A stretch of DNA of 64,000 nucleotides, taken from NCBI GenBank assembly GCA_944327295.1, contig CALVHF010000003.1, positions 62,001 through 126,000 of the forward strand, in the 5' to 3' direction. Shown piece by piece: positions 35,665-44,262 of this stretch. Both the position numbers and the translations under genes were made by a program. Position 1 is the first letter of the stretch. Each line of letters starts with the position of its first letter. This stretch comes from an uncultured Desulfovibrio sp. (lineage in GTDB: Bacteria; Desulfobacterota; Desulfovibrionia; Desulfovibrionales; Desulfovibrionaceae). Under the pieces are notes generated by a model. That model ran no database searches. It had not been told where the DNA came from and saw only the letters and a list, made by a program, of their open reading frames with translations.

Positions 35665-35703
35665 GAAAAGAGCAGTACAGCCGTCGGAAGTTGTACTGCT
35701 CTT
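35665..35703 (-). terminator. Hairpin between ygiW-like gene and response regulator
   Basis: AAGAGCAGTACA and TGTACTGCTCTT form a perfect 12-bp stem. On the minus strand TTCCTG follows, with a T4 overlap. It may terminate or attenuate transcription from the ygiW-like gene into the two-component genes. Confidence 0.6.
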
Positions 35704-35761
35704 GCCAAATGTTCCAGGGCCAGATGTTCAGGGGGCAAATGCTCTGGGGACGGACAAAAGG

Positions 35762-36154
35762 CTAGCGCACGATTTCCAGGTAGTCCACGTCCACTTCCCT
35801 GCCGCCGTGATCAAAGTCCACCTCGCCCACGATCCGGATGCGGGTATCTGGGGTGACCGTCTGGCCGCGGAACTTCTTCTTGCCAATGTTGACAATGGTG
35901 GTTCCGGAAGCATCGCGGAAGGTATACCTGTTCTTGGAAAGTTGCTCAGTGAGCGAGCCTGTCAGCGTACATTGGGTATCCTCGTAGGCTGTGGCCACCT
36001 GGCTTGCCTGGGTGATGGCCGCAGACTGCGGTCCCTTGAAACCGCCCTGAGGTGCGGTCTGGGCAGCACCGGGCGTTGTGCCAGGGCCTTCAAAGGCTGC
36101 CAGGGCAGGAGTGGCACAAAGGCAGAGGAAGAGCGCAAGAATGAGTGCACGCAT
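35762..36154 (-). CDS. YgiW/YdeI-family OB-fold periplasmic protein
   Basis: 130 residues from the ATG at 36154 (AAGGAGAA upstream). The signal peptide is MRALILALFLCLCATPALA. The mature domain has the pattern of the bacterial OB-fold (BOF) family: CTLTGSLTEQLSKNRYTFRDASGTTIVNIG and RIVGEVDFDHGGREVDVDYLEIV. Relatives (YgiW/VisP, YdeI) are linked to stress tolerance and cationic compounds. In several gamma-proteobacteria ygiW is linked to qseBC, as it is here to a QseBC-like pair. Confidence 0.85.
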   Translation of the reverse strand: MRALILALFLCLCATPALAAFEGPGTTPGAAQTAPQGGFKGPQSAAITQASQVATAYEDTQCTLTGSLTEQLSKNRYTFRDASGTTIVNIGKKKFRGQTVTPDTRIRIVGEVDFDHGGREVDVDYLEIVR

Positions 36155-36335
36155 GGGGATTCTCCTTGACAAGAGGGAAGCAGGTCAGAGTACGGGATGA
36201 CCGAGCCTGGTGTGCCTCGTGTCGGGTTGCTGGTGAAGGGCTTTAGGCACAAGCTTTCTTGCGCCTGTGCCTTTCTGACAGAACACATTAGAGACCCTGG
36301 CGTGAAGAAAGTGTGAAGGAGACGGTTCTGCTTCT

Positions 36336-37295
36336 TCAGCGGGATGATTTTTTTGGGGAAGCACTGCCCTTAGGTGCTTTTTCCGTGGCTGCAGCCCGTG
36401 CGGGCGAAGCCTTCTGGACAGGACGAGTCTGGGCGGGAGTCGTGCCCGGGGACGCAGCGGCCTGGTCAGCCGGAGCGGCCGCTGCAGGCTTGCGCGTGCG
36501 CAGGGAGAGGCAGGGGGAGATGGTGCCCTCGGCAATCATCTTCCTGCGCAGGCTTTTCAGCTTTTTCGCTATGGAGGCAATGTCCGTGGCTGCCGGGCTC
36601 TCGGGAAAGAGGTGCAGCAGGGGCGTGCGCTTGTACACGGCTTCCTGCAGCAGGGGATCGTGGCGTATGGTGCCAATGAGCCTTGCTTCCACCTGCAGGA
36701 ACTTGCGGGCCGCGCCAAGGAGCCTTGTGCGGGTGAGGCTCACCTCCTCCGGATCCACAATATTGTTGATGGCCACCTGGAAATGGTTGAGATGATGGGC
36801 CTTGCTGAGTACCTTGAGGAGCGCGTAGGCATCGGTGATGGCCGTGGGTTCGGGCGTTGTGACCACAAGCTGCACGGCTGCGGATCGGGCGAGCAGGCGC
36901 ACGGTCTCGGAGAGGCCTGCGCCTAGATCCAGCAGTACAAAGTCATGTTTTTCGGCCAGGGGGCGCAGGGTTTTCAGGAGCAGCTGGCAGGACTTTGTGT
37001 CCAGCTGGGCCTGCTGCCCCGTGCCCGAGGCGGCAGGCAGAACATGCAGGCCCGAGGCGGGATCCGTGTGCAGGACCCTGTCAATGGTCGTGCGTCCCTG
37101 CAGGACGTCCCAGATGGTGCCGTCCGGGGTAAAGCCCATGAGCACATCCACATTGGCAAGCCCCAGGTCGCCGTCCAGAACAAGGACACTGGCCCCAGAT
37201 TGCTGCAAAGACAAGGCGAGATTCAGGGTGACGTTGCTTTTGCCAACGCCGCCCTTGCCGCTGAGAATGGCAACACTGAGTGTCTGTGCGGGCAT
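36336..37295 (-). CDS. MinD/FlhG-type P-loop ATPase
   Basis: 319 residues. The deviant Walker A SGKGGVGKSN (12-21) is followed by DGDLGLANVDVLMG and DFVLLDLGAGLSETV, the pattern of FlhG/FleN and MinD-like ATPases that set flagellar number or protein position. The C-terminal 65 residues are a low-complexity A/P/K tail (TPAQTRPVQKASPARAAATEK), which is unusual for FlhG. The membrane-targeting helix of MinD is not obvious. No flhF or flagellar gene is visible nearby, so a non-flagellar role is possible. It follows a small gene of unknown function by 60 bases. Confidence 0.8.
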   Translation of the reverse strand: MPAQTLSVAILSGKGGVGKSNVTLNLALSLQQSGASVLVLDGDLGLANVDVLMGFTPDGTIWDVLQGRTTIDRVLHTDPASGLHVLPAASGTGQQAQLDTKSCQLLLKTLRPLAEKHDFVLLDLGAGLSETVRLLARSAAVQLVVTTPEPTAITDAYALLKVLSKAHHLNHFQVAINNIVDPEEVSLTRTRLLGAARKFLQVEARLIGTIRHDPLLQEAVYKRTPLLHLFPESPAATDIASIAKKLKSLRRKMIAEGTISPCLSLRTRKPAAAAPADQAAASPGTTPAQTRPVQKASPARAAATEKAPKGSASPKKSSR

Positions 37296-37355
37296 GGAAG
37301 ACTCCGAAAAAGACAGGGATGGGCAGGGAAGGGAACGAAGAGGGAAGGAACAGGG

Positions 37356-37886
37356 TCAGCAGGAGAACAGGAAGCGCTTTTCCTCGGCACTGACCCTGGC
37401 TTCGTCCTCGTGGATCGTCACGGGCAGGGACATGTCCTGCGGCTCGCTGGAAGGCTTGAGGCAGGCAAGCTGAGGATCCAGTCGTTCAATCAGCTCCTCC
37501 GGCTGCAGCTCCGCCCAGGCGTGATCCGGCAGGGAACAGAGAAGGACCGCGGCCGGCTGATGCCGATCTCCCTGGAGTTCCAGGATTTCCCTGGCCAGGG
37601 CCTGCGCCCGCAGCCAGTCCGTGGCCGGCATGAGCAGGGCCGCACTGCGGGCGTCCAGGCTGATGAGGCTGTCGCATTCCTGGGCCAGGGAGGCGAGTAC
37701 CTTGACGGGGTCGGCGCTGCGCACCCCTTTGGGAAAGAGGCGCAGGAAGAGAATCTGCGTTTCTTCGCAGCCCCGCTGGTAGCGCCTGGCTTCCGCTGTC
37801 AGGGACAGCAGAAGATCAGAGTACCCCGGCCCGAGTGCGGTCCTGTCTGCATGCGTCCTGCTAGGACTTTGCGTGCGTTTGCTCAT
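37356..37886 (-). CDS. Hypothetical protein between prfB and MinD-like gene
   Basis: 176 residues from the ATG at 37886; an ATG at 37907 is equally possible, and neither has a clear ribosome site. Either start overlaps the prfB 3' end by 26-47 bases, suggesting translational coupling. The segment ETQILFLRLFPKGVRSADPV...LISLDARSAALLMPATDWLRAQALAREI has the helix-strand rhythm of a degenerate GGDEF-like fold (compare the DxxxRYGGDEFxxLLPxT motif), but every catalytic residue is absent. This is an inference from pattern only. It may partner the MinD/FlhG-type ATPase that follows. Confidence 0.65.
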   Translation of the reverse strand: MSKRTQSPSRTHADRTALGPGYSDLLLSLTAEARRYQRGCEETQILFLRLFPKGVRSADPVKVLASLAQECDSLISLDARSAALLMPATDWLRAQALAREILELQGDRHQPAAVLLCSLPDHAWAELQPEELIERLDPQLACLKPSSEPQDMSLPVTIHEDEARVSAEEKRFLFSC

Positions 37887-38998
37887 GTCTGTAGAGCAGA
37901 TAGGCATGGGTGAAGCCGTCTATGTCTCCGTCAAGCACGGCGTCCACGTCCGTGGACTCGAAGCCTGTGCGGTGATCCTTGATAAGGCGGAAGGGTTGCA
38001 GGGTATAGGTCCGGATCTGGCTGCCAAAGGCAATGGCTTCCTTGCTGGCATAGCTTGCCTGGCGTTCGGCATCGCGCTTTTCCAGTTCCAGATTGTAGAG
38101 TCGGCCCATGAGGATGCGCATGGCGCTGTCCTTGTTGTGGTGCTGGCTGCGTTCGTTCTGGCACTGGGCCGTGATGCCCGTGGGAATGTGAGTGATGCGC
38201 ACGGCCGAGGTGGTGGTATTGACGCCCTGGCCGCCGGGACCGGAGGAGCGGAAGGTATCGATGCGCAGATCCGATTCCTTGATGTCCAGCTTGATGTCAT
38301 TGCCGATGTCCGGGATGACGTCAATGGAGGCAAAGGAGGTGTGGCGCCGGCCTGAGGCATCGAAGGGCGAGATGCGGATGAGGCGGTGAATGCCGCGCTC
38401 GCTGCGCAGCTGGCCAAAGGCATAGGGCCCGACAATGCGCAGGGTGACACGCTTGATGCCGGCCTCGTCGCCTGGCAGGCAGTCCAGTTCCTCGACCTTG
38501 AAGGCATGGCGGGCCGCCCAGCGCAAGTACATGCGCTGCAGCATCTCGGCCCAGTCCTGAGCTTCCGTGCCGCCGGCACCGGAATGGATTTCCATGATGG
38601 CATTCTGGGAATCTTCCTCTGCGCCAAGCAGGGTGACCATTTCCGTGTCGTCGAGCTTGTGATCGAGCAGGGTGCATTGCTCGTCCAGAGAGGCGAGCAG
38701 TTCCTGCATCTCCTCTCCCTGCGCCTCCTGAACCAGTTCCAGCAGCGTGTCCAGATCCTCCCAGCAGCGCTTCAGATCGGCATAGCGTGCGGCATTGGCT
38801 TCCAGACGGCTCTTTTCCTGCAGTAGGGGCTTGAGTTCCTCATGATTGTCCCAGGCGCCGGGCTCGGAGAGCTTCTTTTCTATCTCTGCCAGGCGCTTGT
38901 CCGTGCCCGTGACGTCAAAGACGCCTCCACAGGCTCTGGAAGCGGTTGGTCAGTTCCTGGCAGCGCGGGCGAAGTTCACTCAGTTGCAGCATTGTCAT
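37861..38998 (-). CDS. prfB: Peptide chain release factor 2, with programmed +1 frameshift
   Basis: 378 residues after frameshift: 38998-38918 (27 codons), then one skipped base, then 38916-37861. The ATG at 38998 overlaps the lnt stop (ATGA) and has AAGGA upstream. The N-terminal frame ends CTT TGA C, the invariant RF2 slippage site, preceded by a GGAGG stimulator three bases before CTT. The main part has the stop-codon tripeptide SPF (RISPFDASGRR) and the catalytic GGQ (GPGGQGVNTT). RF2 reads UGA and UAA; low RF2 lets ribosomes shift at UGA, so synthesis is self-regulated. It lies in a chain lnt-prfB-hypothetical-MinD-like. Confidence 0.96.
38914..38928 (-). promoter_or_regulatory. prfB recoding signal
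   Basis: The minus-strand order is GGAGG, CGT, CTT, TGA, C. The SD-like sequence at -3 from the slippery CUU, the in-frame UGA and the following C match the E. coli prfB signal. Confidence 0.95.
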
Positions 38999-40638
38999 TG
39001 TATCCTTCTGATGGTTCCCGATGGATTCCGGGTAAGGTAGAGCAGCCCTGCAAGCAGAAGCGCGCAGACAGCGGGCAGGGCGTAAAAAAGTTTGTGGAAA
39101 GGGCTGGTCTCGTTCTCAGTGCGGGCCTGGGCCCACAGGGCCTGAGCCTGGAACTGCGGGCCTGAAAAGACGAGGCGCCCCCTGGCATCGAAAATGGCCG
39201 AAATGCCTGTATTAGTACAGCGCACAAGCCAGCGGTTCTGCTCCAGGGCTCTTAGGCCCGTGAGGGCCAGATGCTGCCAGGGCGCTGCAGTGTCCCCAAA
39301 CCAGCCGTCGTTGCTCACGTCAATGAGCACGTTGGCGCCCTTTGCCACGCGTTCCTGGGCAAGCCAGGGAAAGACGGCCTCATAGCAGATGAGCGGCCCC
39401 ATGGCGAGGGAGCGCTGGCGCAGGGGCGCCGTGCGTGTGCCCGCGCTGTAGGCACCCACTTCCTGCAGCAGACTGGCAAGGAAGTCCCAGCGCAGGAAGG
39501 AGGGCACATATTCCCCGAAGGGCACAAGGTGCTCCTTGTCGTAGCTGCCGGCCGGCGAGCCGTAGGCATCCAGCAGCCAGACCCTGTTGTAGACATGGGT
39601 TGCGCCGCCAAGGGCCCGTTCCATGCCCGGTGCGCCGGTGAGCAGCGGCATGCCGGCCTCCGCGCACAGGGCCATGAGCCTGCGGGTGTGCCGGGAATGG
39701 GCCAGATCAAAGGGCATGGCCGTTTCCGGCCAGAGAATGAGCCCGCGGCCAAGGTAGCCTGCCAGTGCCTGGCGATCCCCATCTGTCTGAGCGACCGACC
39801 GGGCCCTGTGCAGGGCCTCGCGGGTCAGGTTTATATAGGTGTCCACGGTCCGGGTGCGAAAGGCTTCCACCCACTTCTGGTTCTGATCGATATTGCCTTC
39901 CACAAGCAGGACGGGAAAGACGGATGGATCTGCCACCGGGCGGGGCAGGGCAAGAGGCGCTTTGTCGGGACCTGTGGCCGCAGTCTGCGGATGCGCCTGC
40001 AGCTGCCAGAGTCCGTAGCCGCCAAGGGCCAGGGCGAGCACCAGGGCTCCGCCAAGGGCCCTGAGCCTTCCCGTCAGAAGAGCGCCCGTGAGCATGAGGG
40101 CTGCGCCGGCCCACAGGGAGCCTGTGAGGGTGGCGCCCAGTGTGTCGGCTGCCTGCATGGTCCAGGGCCAGAGAATCAGGGCGCCCGAGAGGGGCAGCCA
40201 GGGAAAGCCTGCCGCCAGGGCATAGCCGTATTCGAGAAAATACCAGACAAGAGCCAGGGCAAGTGCCGAGGCGCTGTTTTCCGGCTGCCAGAAGCGGTGC
40301 ACGAGCAGGGCAAAGAGGCCTGCCTGCGTGGCCAGGGCCACGGCCACGAGCACGGCACAGGGCGCTGCCACGGTCATGGGCAGTCCGCCCACGCGGGAGA
40401 GGGGGACCGTGAGCCAGGACAGGGCAAGAATGTGGCCAATGGAGGCGGCAAGCCAGCCGCCAAGAAAGGCCTTTTTCGGAGTTGGGGCACCATGGCCCAG
40501 CAGGGCCAGTCCCGCAGGGCAGGCCAGGACCAGCAGGGGGCAGGAGAAAAGGGGATTGGGAAAGCCAAGCCACAGACCGGCGATCACGAGGAGCGATGCC
40601 AGCAGACGGATCTGTGTGAAACCTGTAGTGAACGCCAT
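38995..40638 (-). CDS. lnt: Apolipoprotein N-acyltransferase
   Basis: 547 residues from the ATG at 40638 (CCGGAG upstream). It adds the third acyl chain to lipoproteins in the inner membrane. The N-terminal half has about seven hydrophobic helices; the C-terminal nitrilase domain holds the catalytic triad Glu305 (LWPETAMP), Lys368 (DKEHLVPFGEY) and Cys418 (ICYEAVFP), and VNVSNDGWFGD-like LIDVSNDGWFGD. The stop overlaps the prfB start by ATGA. A Tat-like lipoprotein (2489-2899) in this window is one possible substrate. Confidence 0.95.
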   Translation of the reverse strand: MAFTTGFTQIRLLASLLVIAGLWLGFPNPLFSCPLLVLACPAGLALLGHGAPTPKKAFLGGWLAASIGHILALSWLTVPLSRVGGLPMTVAAPCAVLVAVALATQAGLFALLVHRFWQPENSASALALALVWYFLEYGYALAAGFPWLPLSGALILWPWTMQAADTLGATLTGSLWAGAALMLTGALLTGRLRALGGALVLALALGGYGLWQLQAHPQTAATGPDKAPLALPRPVADPSVFPVLLVEGNIDQNQKWVEAFRTRTVDTYINLTREALHRARSVAQTDGDRQALAGYLGRGLILWPETAMPFDLAHSRHTRRLMALCAEAGMPLLTGAPGMERALGGATHVYNRVWLLDAYGSPAGSYDKEHLVPFGEYVPSFLRWDFLASLLQEVGAYSAGTRTAPLRQRSLAMGPLICYEAVFPWLAQERVAKGANVLIDVSNDGWFGDTAAPWQHLALTGLRALEQNRWLVRCTNTGISAIFDARGRLVFSGPQFQAQALWAQARTENETSPFHKLFYALPAVCALLLAGLLYLTRNPSGTIRRIQ

Positions 40639-41164
40639 GGCTGAAAACTCCGGCACGCCGCATGCCTGGGGAGAAGGCTGTTTCCCCCAATTTGACGAGG
40701 CGTGCGCTGCCTCCATGCTGTTGGTTGAAGTGGGGCTGAAGGGCAAAGGACACGGACAGAGCACGGAAAAGGTACGGACGGGTGCCCTGATGTGCCGCTC
40801 TTCTGCTGAGGCAGGGCGTGAAGTCGTGCGCGCTCGCCCTGACACAGTATGCCCCGGCCTGCAGACGCCCCTGTGTCCGCTCCGTGTCTGTTGTGGCACC
40901 GTCCTGCGGCATTCCGCGATATGCTGGCAGGTGCCCATGTCCTGCCAGTTTCCGGATCCTTGTGGAAGGGAGCCCGGGAAACCCTGCCCCCAACTAAACT
41001 TTTACAGAAAGAAATTCAAGGCCGTATCACGTGGGGATCCCGAAGCCTCTCGGAGCGTTCTGGCCGCCCTGTCCGGCATGAAAAAAGACCAGGGCGTGTG
41101 CCGCTGGTCTTGAAAGCGCAGGGACGGCGTCAGGGGCTTTCGACCCCCTGATCCCTGGCGCTTG
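40639..41164. other. Intergenic region corC / lnt
   Basis: About 525 bases without a convincing gene. The right end has the corC terminator (41081-41112) and a GC-rich hairpin (41117-41161, inner arms TCAGGGG/CCCCTGA) directly after the corC stop. The rest presumably holds the lnt promoter. Confidence 0.5.
41081..41112 (-). terminator. Terminator of corC
   Basis: On the minus strand AAGACCAG pairs with CTGGTCTT and is followed by T6. Confidence 0.75.
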
Positions 41165-42034
41165 TCACTGTCTTTCTTCTGCAGGCTTGTCGGAGCTGTC
41201 TTTGTCGCTTTCCGTGCTCTTGGTCATGCGCAGGAGCTTGACGTGCTTCTTGTCGGCATCAAGAATGGTAAAGGTCCAGCCCTCCACTGTCATGCTCTCG
41301 CCCACGGCAGGCACGTGTCCGGCCTCCATGGAGAGGAAGCCGCCAATGGTGTCCACGTCTTCCGATTCAATCTTCGGTCCGAACTCGGCCAGATCCTCCA
41401 GGTAGACTCGGGCAGACATCTCGTAGGCATTGTTGCCGAGATCCGTGATGGTATCCTTGGCCGGCTTGTCGTGCTCGTCCTCGATGTCTCCGAAGATTTC
41501 CTCCAGCACGTCTTCGAAGGTGATGAGACCGCTGGTGCCGCCGTACTCGTCCAAGGCAATGGCTATGTGCTGCTTGCGCAGGCGGAATTCCTGCAGCAGG
41601 GTGGGGATGGATTTGGTTTCCGGGACAAAGAAGGCCTCGCGCATGATGGTGGAGACCGGATCCTGCAGGGCGCTGGTATTGCCCAGGCACTTGAGCAGAT
41701 CCTTGGCATGGACAACACCGACAATGTTATCCCTGTTGTCCCGGTATACGGGCAGTCTGGAGTGCCCGGAACTGATGACCGTCTGCGCCACCTCGTTCAA
41801 GGGGGTGTCGTCCTCCACGCAGTCTATGTCTGCCCTGGGGGTCATGGTGTCCTGCACCTGCAAATCCTTGAAACGAAGGATGCCCAGCATCATGGCACTC
41901 TGTTCCGGTTCGACTTCGCCATCTGCACGGGCATCAATGATGGCTCTTTCCAGGCTTTCTTCTTGTTCATGGCCGAAGAAGTGGCCAAGCCGGCCCCAGA
42001 GACTGGTACTGTGGCCCGAACTGCCGCTGTCCAA
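41165..42034 (-). CDS. corC: CorC/HlyC-type CBS-domain protein
   Basis: 289 residues from a TTG at 42034 with AGGAG six bases upstream. Layout: an N-terminal helix pair, two CBS domains (DTMTPRADIDCVEDDTPLNEVAQ and DPVSTIMREAFFVPETKSIPTLLQEFR), then a CorC_HlyC transporter-associated domain (GNNAYEMSARVYLEDLAEFGPKIESEDVDTIGGFLS). It lacks the DUF21 membrane domain, so it is the soluble type, related to magnesium/cobalt efflux (CorC). In proteobacteria corC often precedes lnt, as here, though a terminator separates them. Confidence 0.88.
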   Translation of the reverse strand: MDSGSSGHSTSLWGRLGHFFGHEQEESLERAIIDARADGEVEPEQSAMMLGILRFKDLQVQDTMTPRADIDCVEDDTPLNEVAQTVISSGHSRLPVYRDNRDNIVGVVHAKDLLKCLGNTSALQDPVSTIMREAFFVPETKSIPTLLQEFRLRKQHIAIALDEYGGTSGLITFEDVLEEIFGDIEDEHDKPAKDTITDLGNNAYEMSARVYLEDLAEFGPKIESEDVDTIGGFLSMEAGHVPAVGESMTVEGWTFTILDADKKHVKLLRMTKSTESDKDSSDKPAEERQ

Positions 42035-42368
42035 TGTCAGCTCCTTTGCTGATTGTTCCGGGATCTGAACGTCTCCTGGTCCGGGACGTCAGGCTTGGGC
42101 AGACAGACTCCGGCAGGGCGCACAGGGAAAAGAGGCGCTCGTTCTGCCCGGAGGCCGGGCAGGGGAGCTTTCGCACTCCCTGTCCTTCGTGGAAAATCTG
42201 CCAAGCTCCCTTCTTGTAGCCTGTCCTGCCCGTACAGGTCAACAGCCCGCAATCTGTACGTTTCGTCTTTGGCCGAAAAAGAGAAAGCCGCCCTCTCCTC
42301 ATGCGGAAAGAGCGGCGCAAATTTTCTGTTTCCAGGCCTGTGCTCGGTGCGCGGTTCCTGTCGGCCTG
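42035..42368. other. Intergenic region mnmG / corC
   Basis: 334 bases; contains the mnmG terminator at 42276-42319 and presumably the corC promoter. No gene recognised. Confidence 0.5.
42276..42319 (-). terminator. Terminator of mnmG
   Basis: On the minus strand GCCGCTCTTTCC pairs with GGAGAGGGCGGC (imperfect) and is followed by TTTCTCTTTTT. It lies 50 bases past the mnmG stop. Confidence 0.6.
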
Positions 42369-44252
42369 TCAGGAGCGCACCTTGTGGAAGCGCAAAAGCC
42401 CGAGCTTGTGCAGATGGATTTCCAGGCAGTCCACGGCCGCAGGCGTCACCCCGGAAATGCGGCCGGCCTGGCCGAGGCTTGCGGGACGGATGCGGCAGAG
42501 CTTTTCCACCACCTCGTTGGAGAGGCCGGCTACGGTGCGGTAGTCCAGATCGTCCGGCAGGGGTGTTTCCTCGAGCTTGAGGCTGCGCTGGACCAGGGCC
42601 TTCTGGCGATCCATGTAGCCCTTGTACTTGACGTCGGACTGTATGGTAAGCCTTGTGAAGGCATCAATGCCTTCAAGCCGTGCATCGAGCTCCGTATCCA
42701 GGCTGCGCAGTGTGTCAAGATCGACTTCGGGCCTGCGCAGGATGTCGGCAAGGGTCTGCCCCTGCAGGGAGGAATCGCAGGCTCCTGTCTCCTGATTCCT
42801 GGTCTGGCAGCGCCTGTGCTCGAGCAGATCCGTGACGTTTCGGCACTGCTCGCGCCTGCGCTCGAACTGTTCCCAGCGCCTGTCGTCCACAAGGCCCAGC
42901 TCGCGGCCAATGGGGGTGAGGCGCATGTCCGCCGTGTCCTCGCGCAGGAGCAGGCGGTGTTCGGCCCTGGAGGTGAACATGCGGTAGGGCTCCATGGTGC
43001 CCGAGGTGACGAGATCGTCCACAAGCACGGCCATGTAGGCTTCGTCCCTGCGCAGCAGGAAGGGGGGCCGATTCTTGAGGCGGCAGGAGATGTTGAGGGC
43101 TGCCCACAGACCCTGGGCAGCAGCCTCCTCGTAGCCCGAGGTGCCGTTGATCTGGCCGGCAAACCACAGCCCGGGAACGGCCTTGGTTTCCAGGGTCTTT
43201 CTGATCTGCACGGGGTTGGCATAGTCGTATTCTATGGCATAACCCGGCCGGACCATGACGGCGTGCTCCAGGCCCCGGATGGAGTGGATCATGCGCTCCT
43301 GTATGTCCAGAGGCAGGCTTGTGGAGATGCCGTTGCAGTAGACTTCCGCACCGTCCAGGCCTTCGGGCTCCAGGAACACGTGATGGCGCTCCCGGTCGGG
43401 GAAGCGGGCCACCTTGTCTTCGATGGAAGGGCAGTAGCGGGCCCCTGTGCCCCTGATGACGCCTGTGAAGAGGGGCGAGCGGTCAAAGCCCTCGCGAATG
43501 ATGTCGTGGGTTTCTGTACTGGTCCAGGTAATGTGGCAGGGCACCTGGGGCAGGGCCGGAGCCGGTCCGCAGAAGCTGAACTGCGGCAGGGGATCGTCCG
43601 AGTACTGTGGTTCCAGCACGGAAAAGTCGATGCTGCGGGCAAGAAGCCGCGGAGTTGTACCCGTCTTGAGGCGGCCAAGCTGTATGCCCAGGGCAGTCAG
43701 CGCCTTGCTGAGATCCGTGCTCGGCTCATCGCCCAGGCGCCCGGCAGGCAGGTTGATGAGGCCTATGTGGATGCGCCCGTCCAGGAAGGTGCCCGTGGTC
43801 AGCAGCACGTTTTTCGCCGCAAAGCTCAGGCCCTGTTTGGTCTTTACGCCCGTAATGGCACGATCGTCGGTCGTGAGTGCCGTGACCTGGTCCTGCCAGA
43901 TGAGAAGACGGGGCAGGGAGAAGAGGGTCCTGCGGACGTTCTGCATGTAGTGGGCACGGTCCATCTGCCCCCTGGTGGCCCGCACGGCAGGCCCCTTGCT
44001 CATGTTGAGGACACGCATCTGTATCCCCGAGGCATCGGCCCACAGGCCCATCTGACCGCCCAGTGCGTCGATTTCGCGGACCATGTGGGTCTTGGCAAGG
44101 CCGCCAATGGCCGGATTGCAGGAAAGATGGCCGAGCCTGTCCACATTGCCGGTGATGAGCAGGGTGGAGTGGCCGAGCCTGGCCAGGGCGCAGGCAGCTT
44201 CACAGCCGGCGTGGCCGCCGCCGACAACAATGCAGTCAAAGAGAGTGCTCAC
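42369..44252 (-). CDS. mnmG: tRNA uridine-5-carboxymethylaminomethyl modification enzyme MnmG (GidA)
   Basis: 627 residues from a GTG at 44252 (AGGA nine bases upstream); this start clears the M20 gene by ten bases, while longer frames overlap it. The start VSTLFDCIVVGGGHAGCEAA has the FAD-binding GxGxxG-type motif. LSCNPAIGGLAKTHMVREIDALGG and GTFLDGRIHIG are MnmG hallmarks. With MnmE it makes cmnm5U34 in tRNA anticodons. It follows the M20 peptidase on the same strand. Confidence 0.95.
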   Translation of the reverse strand: MSTLFDCIVVGGGHAGCEAACALARLGHSTLLITGNVDRLGHLSCNPAIGGLAKTHMVREIDALGGQMGLWADASGIQMRVLNMSKGPAVRATRGQMDRAHYMQNVRRTLFSLPRLLIWQDQVTALTTDDRAITGVKTKQGLSFAAKNVLLTTGTFLDGRIHIGLINLPAGRLGDEPSTDLSKALTALGIQLGRLKTGTTPRLLARSIDFSVLEPQYSDDPLPQFSFCGPAPALPQVPCHITWTSTETHDIIREGFDRSPLFTGVIRGTGARYCPSIEDKVARFPDRERHHVFLEPEGLDGAEVYCNGISTSLPLDIQERMIHSIRGLEHAVMVRPGYAIEYDYANPVQIRKTLETKAVPGLWFAGQINGTSGYEEAAAQGLWAALNISCRLKNRPPFLLRRDEAYMAVLVDDLVTSGTMEPYRMFTSRAEHRLLLREDTADMRLTPIGRELGLVDDRRWEQFERRREQCRNVTDLLEHRRCQTRNQETGACDSSLQGQTLADILRRPEVDLDTLRSLDTELDARLEGIDAFTRLTIQSDVKYKGYMDRQKALVQRSLKLEETPLPDDLDYRTVAGLSNEVVEKLCRIRPASLGQAGRISGVTPAAVDCLEIHLHKLGLLRFHKVRS

Positions 44253-44262
44253 GGGGATCGTC

